NCBI RefSeq assembly: GCF_018402695.1
Contig: NZ_JAGYIM010000025.1
Coordinates: 1 to 64,000 of the forward strand
Source of the DNA: Arsukibacterium sp.
GTDB lineage: Bacteria > Pseudomonadota > Gammaproteobacteria > Enterobacterales > Alteromonadaceae
DNA length: 64,000 nucleotides
Reading direction: 5' to 3'
Shown: piece after piece, positions 34,568-43,031 of the stretch
Layout of the letters: every line of letters begins with the position of its first letter
Numbering within the stretch: position 1 is the stretch's first letter
Made by a program: the position numbers and the translations under genes
Notes under the pieces: model-generated
What the model saw: the letters and a program-made list of their open reading frames with translations, nothing else
Database searches by the model: none
What the model was told of the DNA's origin: nothing

Positions 34568-37252
34568 TTAGTCTTCTAAACCAACGGTCCAGCCAGCTGT
34601 CCAGTCATTACCGGCTTCAACCGCACCGACGAAGTCAACTGCATCAAAGAAGCTGTCAACGGCTGACATGTCTTTGGCTACGGTGGCATCAATGGTGAAG
34701 ATACCGTCTACAACTGCAGCCTGGTTAGCCGCTACGCTGTTGCTTTCCTGGCCTAAGAACCAATCTTCTGTGCTGAGAGTGGCACCAACATCACCAGCAA
34801 ACGGCTCGCTACAGGCAATGACAGAGTGGGTCATGGTTAGCTCACCGCTGGCCGCTAAGGCTTTGGTTTCGTCAGAATTAAACTCTAAACATTCACCCAT
34901 ACCCTCCGGTCCGGTGATAACAAAGTTGGCCAGTTGGGCATTCGTACCCGCGCGCAGCAGTACACCCTCTGAATCATCGTCGCCATCGAAGTTATTACCA
35001 ATAATGGTCATGTTAGCGATAGTTGGGTTTGATACCGGGGTAGCGGTGAAGTTACCAGACTGGTTGTCTGCCTCGATACCACGGTTAGATTTAGAGTCGT
35101 CAGCACCGTGCTTAACCAGCACAAACTGCAGTTTACCGTTCCAGCCGTCAGCCCAGTCCACTGAGTCGTCGCCATTGGCGGTTAACACTACGTTTTTACA
35201 ACTAACGCTACCGCCGAACATTTCGATACCGTCATCTACGTTCTGGTGAACCTGGATATTTGAGCACTGAGTACCTGAACCGACACCAGCAAAGGTGATA
35301 CCGTTTAATTCGTTATCCGGGATAACTTCAAAACCAGCATGTTTCACTACGACATAGTTTAAGGTACCGCTGTTATCTTCTGCATCTGCACCACCGTAAG
35401 GGCCGGCTTCGCCTTCTGCCTGAATTTCACAGCTGGCTAAGTCAGCCTGGTCGCATTTATTGCTTGGCGCGTTACCCAGCAATACTAAACCGCCCCATTG
35501 GCCGGCAGCCGTTGGTGAGCCGATAATGTCCTGCACTGACGTCATGACGATAGGGTTGGCAGCAGTACCGTTGGCTTCAATTTTTGAACCGCGGGTAATA
35601 ACCAGGAAGTCAGCACCTGATTTGCCGTATATCCGCACGCCCGGCTCAATGCTTAAGGTCGCGGCAGTGGTGTTATCGACCCCAATCCGTACCCGTCCAT
35701 CCAGTACATAATCTGCACCGGCCGCCAGGGTTACGTTAGCGGTAATGTCACCGGTTAACTGGCAGTTTAAACGGCCAGACAAACTATTCACTTCGCTGGT
35801 GCCGGTAGGGCAGGCGGCGAGGTCATCTTCCGGGTGAATGCCGACTGTCCAGCCGACAGTCCAGTCTTCTTCGCCATCGAAGGCACCGATGTAATCAACA
35901 TTATCAAACCAGCTGTCAACGTTGTTGGCGACGTTATAACCGTTGCCCAGCGCAGGTGAGTTTGGTGCCGGGATATAACCACCTAACAAGGCATCGCCAA
36001 TCAGGTTACCAGGCTGCGCCAGGAACCAGGCCTCAGCATCAAAGGTAACGTTGCCTGCATCGTCTTCAGTGTCTTTAGTAGGCTCTGCGCAGTCCAGGAT
36101 AGAGTTGCGGAAGATAATTTCGCCATTACCGGCGTTGGTTACTGACTCAGCAGAGTTAATTTCAAAACACTCACCCATACCTGCCGGGCCAGTAACAATA
36201 AAGTTGTACAGCTCGCCAGCGGTGCCAGCGCGCAGTAATACGCCTTCTGAGTCATCTTCGCCATCGAAGTTGTTACCGATAATGGTCATGTTGGCAATGC
36301 GTGGCTTCGATACCGGCTCAGCAGTAAAGTTACCTGACTGGTTGTCAGCTTCAATACCACGGTTACCTTTAGTATCGTTCGGATTATGGCGCACCAGCAC
36401 GTGCTGCATCCGGCCACTCCAGCCATCAGCCCAGTCTAACGAGTCATCACGGTTGCCGGTTAACACCACATATTTGGCATCAACGGTACCGCCGAAAAAT
36501 TCGACACCGTCATCCAGGTTGTTGTGCACCTGAATATATTCTACTTCTGTACCGCGGCCGACACCGGCAAAAGTAATACCGTTTAATTCGTTATCCGGAA
36601 TAACTTCAAAACCGGCATAACGTACTTGCACATAGCGCAGCGCGCCGCTGTCGTCATCTTCATCGGCACCGCCATATGGGCCGGCTTCGCCTTCTGCCTG
36701 AATTTCACAGCTATCCAGAGCCGCCTGATCACATTTATTGCTGGGCGCATTACCCAATAATACTAAGCCACCCCATTCAGCGGTGGACTCATCGTCTGAC
36801 AAGCCCAGCATGTCATTAACTGAGGTCATTACGATTGGCGCGTCGACCGTGCCGACTGCCTGGATTTTTGAGCCGCGGGCGATAACCAGATAATCTGCAC
36901 CGCTTTTACCATAAACAAAGGTACCCGGCTCGATAGTCAGGGTAGCGCTGTCAGCATTGTCGTTACCGACGGTGACTTTACCGCTTAACGACCAGGCTAT
37001 GTCATTACTCAGTCGGGTGTCACTGGTAATGGTACCGCTGATTTCACAAACCGGCAGGTCAACACCGGCCAGGCTGTCACCTTCAGTCGCAAACGACGGA
37101 CAGTCTGACGTAACTGGTGGTGGGTTACCACCGCCGCCACCACCGTTGCCGTTATCATTGCCACCAGCATTAACTACCAAGTCGCCACCACAGCCGGCCA
37201 GTATTAATGCTGACGCTATTGCGCTTAGTTTTAACAGTTTGCGTAAAGCCAT
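34568..37252 (-). CDS. Surface lipoprotein with two tandem beta-helix-like modules, PhoB-regulated
   Basis: This 894-residue protein has a lipoprotein signal (lipobox LILAGC), a Gly-rich linker with Asn and Pro (about 27-47), then two modules of about 426 residues each. Each module has a conserved Cys-rich segment (APSNKCDQA, then SCEIQAEGEAGPYGGAD) and repeated short strands rich in Asn, Gly and Asp (IANMTIIGNNFDG, GVLLRAG) typical of parallel beta-helices or Ca-binding surface proteins. The ATG at 37252 has GGAGA before it; 37258 is an alternative. Four Pho half-sites lie upstream. It precedes a TonB receptor gene, so it is a candidate substrate-capture partner. Function unknown. Confidence 0.88.
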   Translation of the reverse strand: MALRKLLKLSAIASALILAGCGGDLVVNAGGNDNGNGGGGGGNPPPVTSDCPSFATEGDSLAGVDLPVCEISGTITSDTRLSNDIAWSLSGKVTVGNDNADSATLTIEPGTFVYGKSGADYLVIARGSKIQAVGTVDAPIVMTSVNDMLGLSDDESTAEWGGLVLLGNAPSNKCDQAALDSCEIQAEGEAGPYGGADEDDDSGALRYVQVRYAGFEVIPDNELNGITFAGVGRGTEVEYIQVHNNLDDGVEFFGGTVDAKYVVLTGNRDDSLDWADGWSGRMQHVLVRHNPNDTKGNRGIEADNQSGNFTAEPVSKPRIANMTIIGNNFDGEDDSEGVLLRAGTAGELYNFIVTGPAGMGECFEINSAESVTNAGNGEIIFRNSILDCAEPTKDTEDDAGNVTFDAEAWFLAQPGNLIGDALLGGYIPAPNSPALGNGYNVANNVDSWFDNVDYIGAFDGEEDWTVGWTVGIHPEDDLAACPTGTSEVNSLSGRLNCQLTGDITANVTLAAGADYVLDGRVRIGVDNTTAATLSIEPGVRIYGKSGADFLVITRGSKIEANGTAANPIVMTSVQDIIGSPTAAGQWGGLVLLGNAPSNKCDQADLASCEIQAEGEAGPYGGADAEDNSGTLNYVVVKHAGFEVIPDNELNGITFAGVGSGTQCSNIQVHQNVDDGIEMFGGSVSCKNVVLTANGDDSVDWADGWNGKLQFVLVKHGADDSKSNRGIEADNQSGNFTATPVSNPTIANMTIIGNNFDGDDDSEGVLLRAGTNAQLANFVITGPEGMGECLEFNSDETKALAASGELTMTHSVIACSEPFAGDVGATLSTEDWFLGQESNSVAANQAAVVDGIFTIDATVAKDMSAVDSFFDAVDFVGAVEAGNDWTAGWTVGLED
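35400..35434. repeat. 35-bp direct repeat within the duplicated lipoprotein gene
   Basis: A 35-nt block is identical at 35400-35434 and 36678-36712, 1278 nt (426 codons) apart. It encodes the Cys-rich ending of each module. Identity at the DNA level beyond what the protein requires suggests a recent or converted duplication. Confidence 0.85.
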
Positions 37253-37302
37253 TACCATCTCTCCGTTGAGTTGTTATAGGTGTTGCCAATCAAGTTGCTG
37301 GC

Positions 37303-37358
37303 ACCCTACAGCAGGCGAATGACGCTTTTATTACAGTAATGCGACGCTTGAGTGACAG
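37303..37358 (-). promoter_or_regulatory. Four-half-site Pho array and -10 before the surface lipoprotein gene
   Basis: On the minus strand, CTGTCAC, GCGTCGC, CTGTAAT and GCGTCAT occur at an exact 11-bp period (37358 to 37319). The last pair scores 11 of 14. TAGGGT (37308-37303) follows exactly 10 nt later. Confidence 0.72.
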
Positions 37359-37397
37359 TGACGGCGGGCGATGGCAGGCCGCGGTGCGGCAGTCTGG

Positions 37398-37426
37398 CTG
37401 TCAAAAAAAATTCATTTTACTGTCAT
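37398..37426 (+). promoter_or_regulatory. Pho half-site array upstream of phoB
   Basis: CTGTCAA, AATTCAT and CTGTCAT lie at an 11-bp period on the plus strand. They are about 200 nt from phoB, with a nearer box between, so they may act as distal PhoB sites or as shared sites for the divergent lipoprotein gene. Confidence 0.5.
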
Positions 37427-37523
37427 GCAATTGCGGGTGGCCTGAGGTTTTAATATTGTGATAATTGTTATTTACATGTTGTATTGAACGGCAGCTACGG
37501 CCTGAACAAAGATTAACCTCGTG

Positions 37524-37557
37524 TTTTCATAAAAATGTCATAAACTGCAGTAATACT
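37524..37557 (+). promoter_or_regulatory. phoB: Pho box and -10 of phoB
   Basis: TTTTCAT and ATGTCAT with spacer AAAA (37524-37541) match at 11 of 14. TAATAC follows 9 nt later (37551-37556). This indicates PhoB autoregulation. Confidence 0.7.
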
Positions 37558-37620
37558 AGGTGGCAGAGACAGTTAGAACCGTCCGGATAAAATACCGGCT
37601 AACAGAATGTGGTGAACCTT

Positions 37621-38307
37621 ATGGCAAGAAAGATCCTGGTGGTGGAAGATGAAGCCCCGATCCGCGATATGTTGTGTTTTGTATTGGAGCAAAATGGCTA
37701 TCAGGCAATTACTGCCGAAGATTTCCCCAGCGCAGTCAACCAGCTGATAGAGCCTTATCCGGATTTAGTATTACTGGACTGGATGATCCCCGGTGGCAGT
37801 GGCATTCAGTTTGCCAAAAAGATGAAACAACACGAGCTGACCCGCAATATTCCGATCATTATGATTACCGCCCGCGGTGAAGAAGAAGACAAAGTACGCG
37901 GCCTGGAAGTGGGCGCGGATGATTATGTCACTAAACCATTCTCTCCGAAGGAACTGATGGCCCGGATTAAAGCGGTGATCCGCCGGGTCTCGCCAACCAG
38001 TCTGGATGAAGTAATTGAAGTACAAGGGCTGAAACTTGATCCGGTGGCACACCGGGTCATGGCTCAGCAGCAGCCATTGGATATGGGCCCGACTGAGTTT
38101 CGGCTACTGCATTTCTTTATGACCCACCAGGAGCGGGTTTATAGCCGTGAACAGCTGCTGGACCATGTCTGGGGCACCAATGTTTATGTCGAAGACCGCA
38201 CCGTCGATGTCCATATTCGTCGGTTGCGTAAAGCGATTTCTATCGCAGGGCATGATAAGCTGGTACAAACTGTGCGGGGCTCAGGCTATCGCTTTTCTGC
38301 TAAGTAG
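37621..38307 (+). CDS. phoB: Phosphate response regulator PhoB
   Basis: This 228-residue OmpR-family regulator has a receiver domain (about 1-120; phosphoacceptor Asp in VLLDWMIPG, Lys in [10 protein letters not shown]) and a winged-helix DNA-binding domain (about 130-228; [24 protein letters not shown]). The ATG at 37621 gives the usual [11 protein letters not shown] start; a GTG at 37609 is possible. phoR follows 5 nt after the stop. It should bind the CTGTCAT-type boxes reported across 23-52 kb. Confidence 0.97.
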   Translation: MARKILVVEDEAPIRDMLCFVLEQNGYQAITAEDFPSAVNQLIEPYPDLVLLDWMIPGGSGIQFAKKMKQHELTRNIPIIMITARGEEEDKVRGLEVGADDYVTKPFSPKELMARIKAVIRRVSPTSLDEVIEVQGLKLDPVAHRVMAQQQPLDMGPTEFRLLHFFMTHQERVYSREQLLDHVWGTNVYVEDRTVDVHIRRLRKAISIAGHDKLVQTVRGSGYRFSAK

Positions 38308-38312
38308 GTTTT

Positions 38313-39656
38313 ATGCGGCCACAGCTTTCTAAAGGGAAGATTTTCGGTAAAGTCTTCCTTTTTTATTCCCTGGCAGGGCTGGTTGGCTGGCCTTTTGGCC
38401 AGAGTATGTTGTTTATGTTACTGCTGAGCTTTTATTTGCTGGCATCTAACTATCATCACCTGTTTTTAATCACCAAATGGCTTTGGCATGATCGCAAGTT
38501 AACTCCGCCGGAAGGCAAAGGTTTCTGGCAACAGATATTCGATGGTATTTATTACCAGCAGCGACGTGAGCGGAAAAAGCGCAAAGAGCTGCGCAACCTG
38601 GTGCGACGCTTCCGCGACGGTGCGGAAGCATTGCCTGAAGCGGTTGTGGTGCTGACCAGCGACTGGACTATTATCTGGTGTAATAAGCTGGCTCAGATGC
38701 TGGTCGGCTTGCGCTGGCCCAGTGACGAGGGCCAGCGGATTGACAACCTGGTACGTAATCCGGAATTTCAAAGCTTTTTAAAGCAAAAGCAGTTTCAGCA
38801 GCCGCTGGAAATCAGCGCCAGTGGCAGTAGCAATTTGGTGCTGGAATGCAAAATGATGCCTTACGGCAGCGAGCAATACTTGCTGATTATCCGGGACATC
38901 ACCCAGTTGAAACAACTGGAGCAAATTCGCAAAGATTTTGTCGCCAATGTTTCGCATGAGCTACGCACCCCGTTAACGGTGCTGCAGGGCTACCTGGAAG
39001 TCATTGATTCCGAGCGTTTGCCCGAGCCGGCCATGTGGCAAAAAGCCCATACGGTGATGCTGGAGCAAACCAAACGGATGGATGGTTTGGTGCAGCAGTT
39101 GCTGACCTTGTCGCGGATTGAAGCCTCGGCCCGGGTGCAGTTTGACGATGAAGTTGATGTGCCGGCCATGTTGGCGACTTTGGAGCAGGAAGCCCAGGCG
39201 CTGAATCACGAAAAACAGCACAAAATTAATTTTAATATTGAAGCTGATTTAAAAGTAACCGGGGTTACAGAAGAATTGCGCAGTGCCTTTTCTAATCTGG
39301 TGACCAATGCTATCAAATACACCCCGGCCGGGGGCGAAATCAGTGTCAGCTGGCAGCGCCAGCATCAACGGGCGATATTTGCGGTAAATGATACCGGCGA
39401 GGGCATAGCGCCGCATCATGTGAAACGGTTAACTGAACGGTTTTACCGGGTAGACCAGGCGCGGGCCCGCAATACCGGGGGCACCGGTCTGGGCTTGGCT
39501 ATCGTTAAACACGTATTATCGCGCCACAATAGCCAGCTGATGATTTTCAGTGAACCCGGTCGCGGCAGTAGTTTTTCGTTTACCCTCCCGGCTGAGCTGG
39601 TGCTGGGTAATAATAAAACCGCGCCGCTTAAAAAAGCCAAATTTAAAGTTAAATAA
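38313..39656 (+). CDS. phoR: Phosphate sensor histidine kinase PhoR
   Basis: This 447-residue kinase has two close N-terminal membrane helices (about 10-50) with no sizeable periplasmic domain, a PAS domain (about 100-210), the H-box (FVANVSHELRTPLTV, about 213-227) and an ATPase domain (NAIKYTP, DTGEGI, GTGLGLAIVKH). PhoR phosphorylates PhoB when phosphate is scarce, under control of PstB and PhoU. It is co-transcribed with phoB. Confidence 0.96.
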   Translation: MRPQLSKGKIFGKVFLFYSLAGLVGWPFGQSMLFMLLLSFYLLASNYHHLFLITKWLWHDRKLTPPEGKGFWQQIFDGIYYQQRRERKKRKELRNLVRRFRDGAEALPEAVVVLTSDWTIIWCNKLAQMLVGLRWPSDEGQRIDNLVRNPEFQSFLKQKQFQQPLEISASGSSNLVLECKMMPYGSEQYLLIIRDITQLKQLEQIRKDFVANVSHELRTPLTVLQGYLEVIDSERLPEPAMWQKAHTVMLEQTKRMDGLVQQLLTLSRIEASARVQFDDEVDVPAMLATLEQEAQALNHEKQHKINFNIEADLKVTGVTEELRSAFSNLVTNAIKYTPAGGEISVSWQRQHQRAIFAVNDTGEGIAPHHVKRLTERFYRVDQARARNTGGTGLGLAIVKHVLSRHNSQLMIFSEPGRGSSFSFTLPAELVLGNNKTAPLKKAKFKVK

Positions 39657-39677
39657 CCGTAACCGGCCTGGCTTACG

Positions 39678-40520
39678 TTACGGCCTGGGCCAGCAGCGCG
39701 CAATGACTTTTTCAGCAGCCTTACCCAGTACATCCTGCTCCAGGCCCTCGGCCCGGCCAAGGAAGGTTTGCGCCAGTTCCCGATCGGCCATCAGGGTCGC
39801 GACCAGCTCAATAGCATCGGCAATGGTGGTGGCATTTTCAAAATAGCGGACATGGTGGCGGCTATCCGCCAGCAGGTCATCTGACTCATCACACCATTTG
39901 GTAAATACCAGTTTGGCTAACTCGCGCGAGCGGGCTTGTGGGCCGCCAAAAACAATAAAAAAGCTATCTGACGTCGGAATATCAAAGCGGCTGGTAAGCA
40001 AGGTTAACTGACGATGTAATTGTTTAACCTCATCTTCCGCGCTAAGAACCAGTAATTGCGCGAATACCGGCTCCAGCGCGTTAGCATAGCGCTGGATCTG
40101 CAAGTGGTTAATTGTTCCGTGTTTCTGAGCATCGCCAAGCAGCTGGCGAATGATGGCAGCTATCGCGCTGGCCAGTTCAGGCGCCGCCTCACTTTTAATT
40201 TGTGGTAACCAGTTTGCTAGCAGTGATACTGCGTACTCCGGGGCTGAGTGCAGTAACGTGTAATAGGCTGCCAGGGTGCTATGGGCCAGCGCTTTTAACT
40301 GATGATAGGTTTCACCATTTACCGTAAACTCCTGAATGTCATCGCCGCAGCTGGCGACCAACCTGTTATCCATCCGGATAATCAGTAATACTTCGCCCTG
40401 GCTGAGTTTATTTTTAAAATCCTGTTTGCGCCTGGCATAGCATTGATGAAAATGCTGGTTAATTTTGCCCAGTGGCGAGCTGACCGGCTCAGCGGCAGTA
40501 TCTTTTAACGGGGAGCTCAA
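39678..40520 (-). CDS. Hypothetical protein, TTG start coupled to the upstream SDR
   Basis: This 280-residue protein is largely helical with no signal peptide or membrane helix. I recognise no domain. An N-terminal segment (RRKQDFKNKLSQGEVLLIIRMDNRLV) and a helical middle (AAIIRQLLGDAQKHG) are notable. The start is TTG at 40520, which overlaps the TGA of the SDR gene (TTGA). GGGGAG lies 8 nt before it, and there is no ATG or GTG near. The two genes are thus translationally coupled. Function unknown. Confidence 0.7.
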   Translation of the reverse strand: MSSPLKDTAAEPVSSPLGKINQHFHQCYARRKQDFKNKLSQGEVLLIIRMDNRLVASCGDDIQEFTVNGETYHQLKALAHSTLAAYYTLLHSAPEYAVSLLANWLPQIKSEAAPELASAIAAIIRQLLGDAQKHGTINHLQIQRYANALEPVFAQLLVLSAEDEVKQLHRQLTLLTSRFDIPTSDSFFIVFGGPQARSRELAKLVFTKWCDESDDLLADSRHHVRYFENATTIADAIELVATLMADRELAQTFLGRAEGLEQDVLGKAAEKVIARCWPRP

Positions 40521-41419
40521 GGTAAGTGCTCCCCACCTGTTACACCGATAACTTCAGCGGTAACATAGCTGGATTCCTGGGACGCCAGATAGACATAAGC
40601 CGGGGCCAGCTCGGCCGGTTGGCCCGGGCGACCCAGCGGCACATGTTTACCAAAATTGTCCAGCTTTTCCGGGGGCTGGCCACCGCTTTGCTGCAACGGC
40701 GTCCAGATAGGGCCCGGCGCAACGGCATTAACCCGGATACCTTTATCAATAAGCATTTTGGCCAGTGCCTTAGTAAAGCTGGTGATAGCGCCTTTGGTTG
40801 AAGCGTAATCCAGCAGGCCAGCAGATGGCTGATAAGACTGAATAGAGGTGGTATTGATAATACTGGCTCCGGCTGGCATATGCGTGAGCGCCGCTTTGCA
40901 AAGCCAGAACATAGCAAACACATTGGTGGTAAAGGTCTGGGTAAATTGCTTTGTGCTCAGATCTGCCAGGTCAGCAACAAACTGTTGCTTGCCGGCGTTA
41001 TTAACCAGAATATCAATGCTGCCAAGCTTGCTGATGGTCTGAGCCACTAACGCTTTACAAAAAGCTTCATCAGCAATATCACCCGGTACGCCATAGGCAT
41101 TTACCCCGGCTTTTTTTAGCTGTTGTAAGGTGGTTTCAGCATCAGGCTGTTCGCTCGGCAGGTAACTAATTACCACATCAGCGCCCTCCCGGGCAAAAGC
41201 AATGGCTACAGCGCGGCCAATGCCGGAGTCGCCACCGGTGATCAGGGCTTTACGGCCCTGTAAGCGACCGCTGCCCTGATAACTGTCTTCACCATGGTCG
41301 GCCTGCGGGCTGAGCTTGGTATCAAGGCCCGGGTCGGGTTGTGATTTGTCATAATGGGTATCGCCGGTGGCGTATTGTTTGCGGGGGTCTTGCATTGCGT
41401 ATTGATTACGAGCGTTCAT
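40517..41419 (-). CDS. SDR-family oxidoreductase (YghA-like)
   Basis: This 300-residue short-chain dehydrogenase has an N-terminal extension (MNARNQYAMQDPRKQYATGD, about 45 residues before the Rossmann fold) characteristic of the YghA/general-stress group (YhxC, YdaD). The cofactor loop is ITGGDSGIGRAVA, and the catalytic Ser is in NTTSIQSYQPS, with Tyr-Lys in DYASTKGAI. The ATG at 41419 has GGAGG before it. The substrate is unknown. The next gene starts inside its stop codon. Confidence 0.9.
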   Translation of the reverse strand: MNARNQYAMQDPRKQYATGDTHYDKSQPDPGLDTKLSPQADHGEDSYQGSGRLQGRKALITGGDSGIGRAVAIAFAREGADVVISYLPSEQPDAETTLQQLKKAGVNAYGVPGDIADEAFCKALVAQTISKLGSIDILVNNAGKQQFVADLADLSTKQFTQTFTTNVFAMFWLCKAALTHMPAGASIINTTSIQSYQPSAGLLDYASTKGAITSFTKALAKMLIDKGIRVNAVAPGPIWTPLQQSGGQPPEKLDNFGKHVPLGRPGQPAELAPAYVYLASQESSYVTAEVIGVTGGEHLP

Positions 41420-41639
41420 TAAGCACCTCCAGGCTGTTGGCAGGGACAATAGTGTTTAACTGAAGCAGGTTTTATGCCCAGAATGAGCAGTCAGTAATCA
41501 ATCGCGTGGTTATTGAATTTGCGGCCGGCAGCAATAACATATCGCAGCTAACCAGGGCAGGGCACAGCTCTGAGAGTGAATATCTTACCGCCTGGTCACG
41601 TAAAACTTGCAGAGTGATTGCGTATCGAACCAATACTTT

Positions 41640-41978
41640 TTAGTTGCAGCGGCCTGGCCGTTCAGGCATCTGCTGCAAATTATGCAATAGCGGCGTTATC
41701 AGAGGCGCATTAGCTTGCGCCGTTTGTTGCAATACAAGGGTTATCCAGTCTGGCAACTGTGGGTTTAGCCGGTAAAACACCCACTGTCCCTGCCGGCGAG
41801 CAAGCAATAAGCCGGCTTTCCTTAGAATGTTCAGATGGCGGGATACTGTGGGCTGAATAAGCCCGGTTGCCCCGGTCAGCTCGCAAACGCACAGCTCGCC
41901 TTGCCTGATAATCAGCATGGTTAGCTGCAAACGCTGTTGTTCAGCCAGTAACTTAAAAAAATTGACCGGATCAATCAC
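41640..41978 (-). CDS. arsR: ArsR-family repressor (second copy)
   Basis: This 112-residue winged-helix repressor has the ELCVCELTG arsenic-binding motif and recognition helix LIQPTVSRHLNILR. It resembles the copy at 22061, including the GQWVFYRLNPQLPDW segment. It lies after arsC with an ATGA overlap, so it autoregulates the arsC-arsR pair. Confidence 0.92.
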   Translation of the reverse strand: MIDPVNFFKLLAEQQRLQLTMLIIRQGELCVCELTGATGLIQPTVSRHLNILRKAGLLLARRQGQWVFYRLNPQLPDWITLVLQQTAQANAPLITPLLHNLQQMPERPGRCN

Positions 41979-42397
41979 TTAACCCTAACCTCTTTATCGT
42001 AAAGTAGTACGAACATATTCAGGCGTTCAGCCAGTTCATGGATGGTGGTTTCATAGGTTTTATCAGTATTGCCGACTTTAGGGTCGGGAAAGTCCCAGCT
42101 TAGTACGTGGTTAGCGGCAAGCCCTTCTGCACACTCCTGATTGGCTTTACTACATAAGATAATGGCGTAGTCGATATCAATGTCGGTCAATTCTTTAAGT
42201 GACTTTGAACTGAGGTTAGTTGTACTGAAATGATTGTCTTGCAGGGCTTTCAGCGCTTTGTTATCGGGCGCAGACGGTGCGGTGCCGGCACTGAATACTT
42301 CAAAACGATCACTATACCGCTGTCTGGCGATAGCTTCAGCCATTAACGAGCGGGCTGAATTTTCCGTGCAAATAAAAACGACAGTTGGCTTTTTCAT
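41975..42397 (-). CDS. arsC: Thioredoxin-type arsenate reductase ArsC
   Basis: This 140-residue low-molecular-weight phosphatase-fold protein has the CX5R loop at Cys10-Arg16 (CTENSAR). Cys82 and Cys89 sit at exactly the numbers of the redox pair in the thioredoxin-linked ArsC of plasmid pI258. It reduces arsenate to arsenite for Acr3 export. The ATG at 42397 has GAGG before it; upstream ATG codons would add eight residues. The stop overlaps arsR (ATGA). Confidence 0.93.
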   Translation of the reverse strand: MKKPTVVFICTENSARSLMAEAIARQRYSDRFEVFSAGTAPSAPDNKALKALQDNHFSTTNLSSKSLKELTDIDIDYAIILCSKANQECAEGLAANHVLSWDFPDPKVGNTDKTYETTIHELAERLNMFVLLYDKEVRVK

Positions 42398-42424
42398 ATA
42401 TACCTCACTATGCATATGCACTAA

Positions 42425-42452
42425 AGTATATATACGTATTGGTTTATATCAA
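42425..42452 (-). promoter_or_regulatory. Promoter of arsC-arsR
   Basis: On the minus strand TTGATA (42452-42447) and TATACT (42430-42425) are 16 nt apart. The AT-rich spacer could hold the ArsR operator. Confidence 0.6.
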
Positions 42453-42458
42453 TCAGTT

Positions 42459-43031
42459 TTACAGCGCAGTTTTTCGAAAACAGTTGTTATGATGATCATT
42501 AACCATACCGCAGGCCTGCATATGGGCGTAAATAATAGTAGAGCCGACAAACTTGAAGCCGCGTTTCTTTAAATCTTTACTAAAGGCATCTGACTCCGGA
42601 CTGGTGGCGCGAAAATCTGCCGGGCTGGCAATGCTGTTCTGCTGAGGTTTGCCATCGACAAAACGCCATTGATAGTTGCTGAAGCTGCCAAACTCGGCCT
42701 GCACCTCCAGAAAGCGGGCGGCATTGTTGATTGCGGCCGCTACTTTTAAGCGGTTACGGATAATGCCCGGGTTTTGCAGTAATTCAGCGGCTTTGGCCTC
42801 ATCAAAACTGGCCACTTTAACCGGGTCAAAATCAGCAAAAGCCTGACGGTAATTGTCGCGCTTTTTTAAAACTGTATACCAGCTTAGCCCCGCCTGGGCG
42901 GCTTCCAGGGTTAAAAACTCAAACAGCTTAGTATCGTCATACACCGGTACGCCCCATTCAGTATCATGGTAGGCAACGTAATCGGGTTTGCTTAAATCAA
43001 CCCAGTGGCAACGGCATAAGTCACTGCTCAT
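42459..43031 (-). CDS. tag: DNA-3-methyladenine glycosylase I
   Basis: This 190-residue base-excision repair enzyme has the family start CRCHWV and DTEWGVPVYDD, QAGLSWYTVLKKRDNYR, and the zinc-site end ACGMVNDHHNNC. It removes 3-methyladenine from DNA. Its ATG overlaps the stop of the M20 peptidase gene (ATGA), with AGGAGG inside that gene's end. Confidence 0.95.
   Translation of the reverse strand: MSSDLCRCHWVDLSKPDYVAYHDTEWGVPVYDDTKLFEFLTLEAAQAGLSWYTVLKKRDNYRQAFADFDPVKVASFDEAKAAELLQNPGIIRNRLKVAAAINNAARFLEVQAEFGSFSNYQWRFVDGKPQQNSIASPADFRATSPESDAFSKDLKKRGFKFVGSTIIYAHMQACGMVNDHHNNCFRKTAL

Noticed and set aside
34668-36533. Long plus-strand frames opposite the surface lipoprotein gene
   Set aside because: They are antisense shadows of a repetitive, low-complexity coding sequence; composition is Ser/Pro-rich without structure and no ribosome sites are seen.
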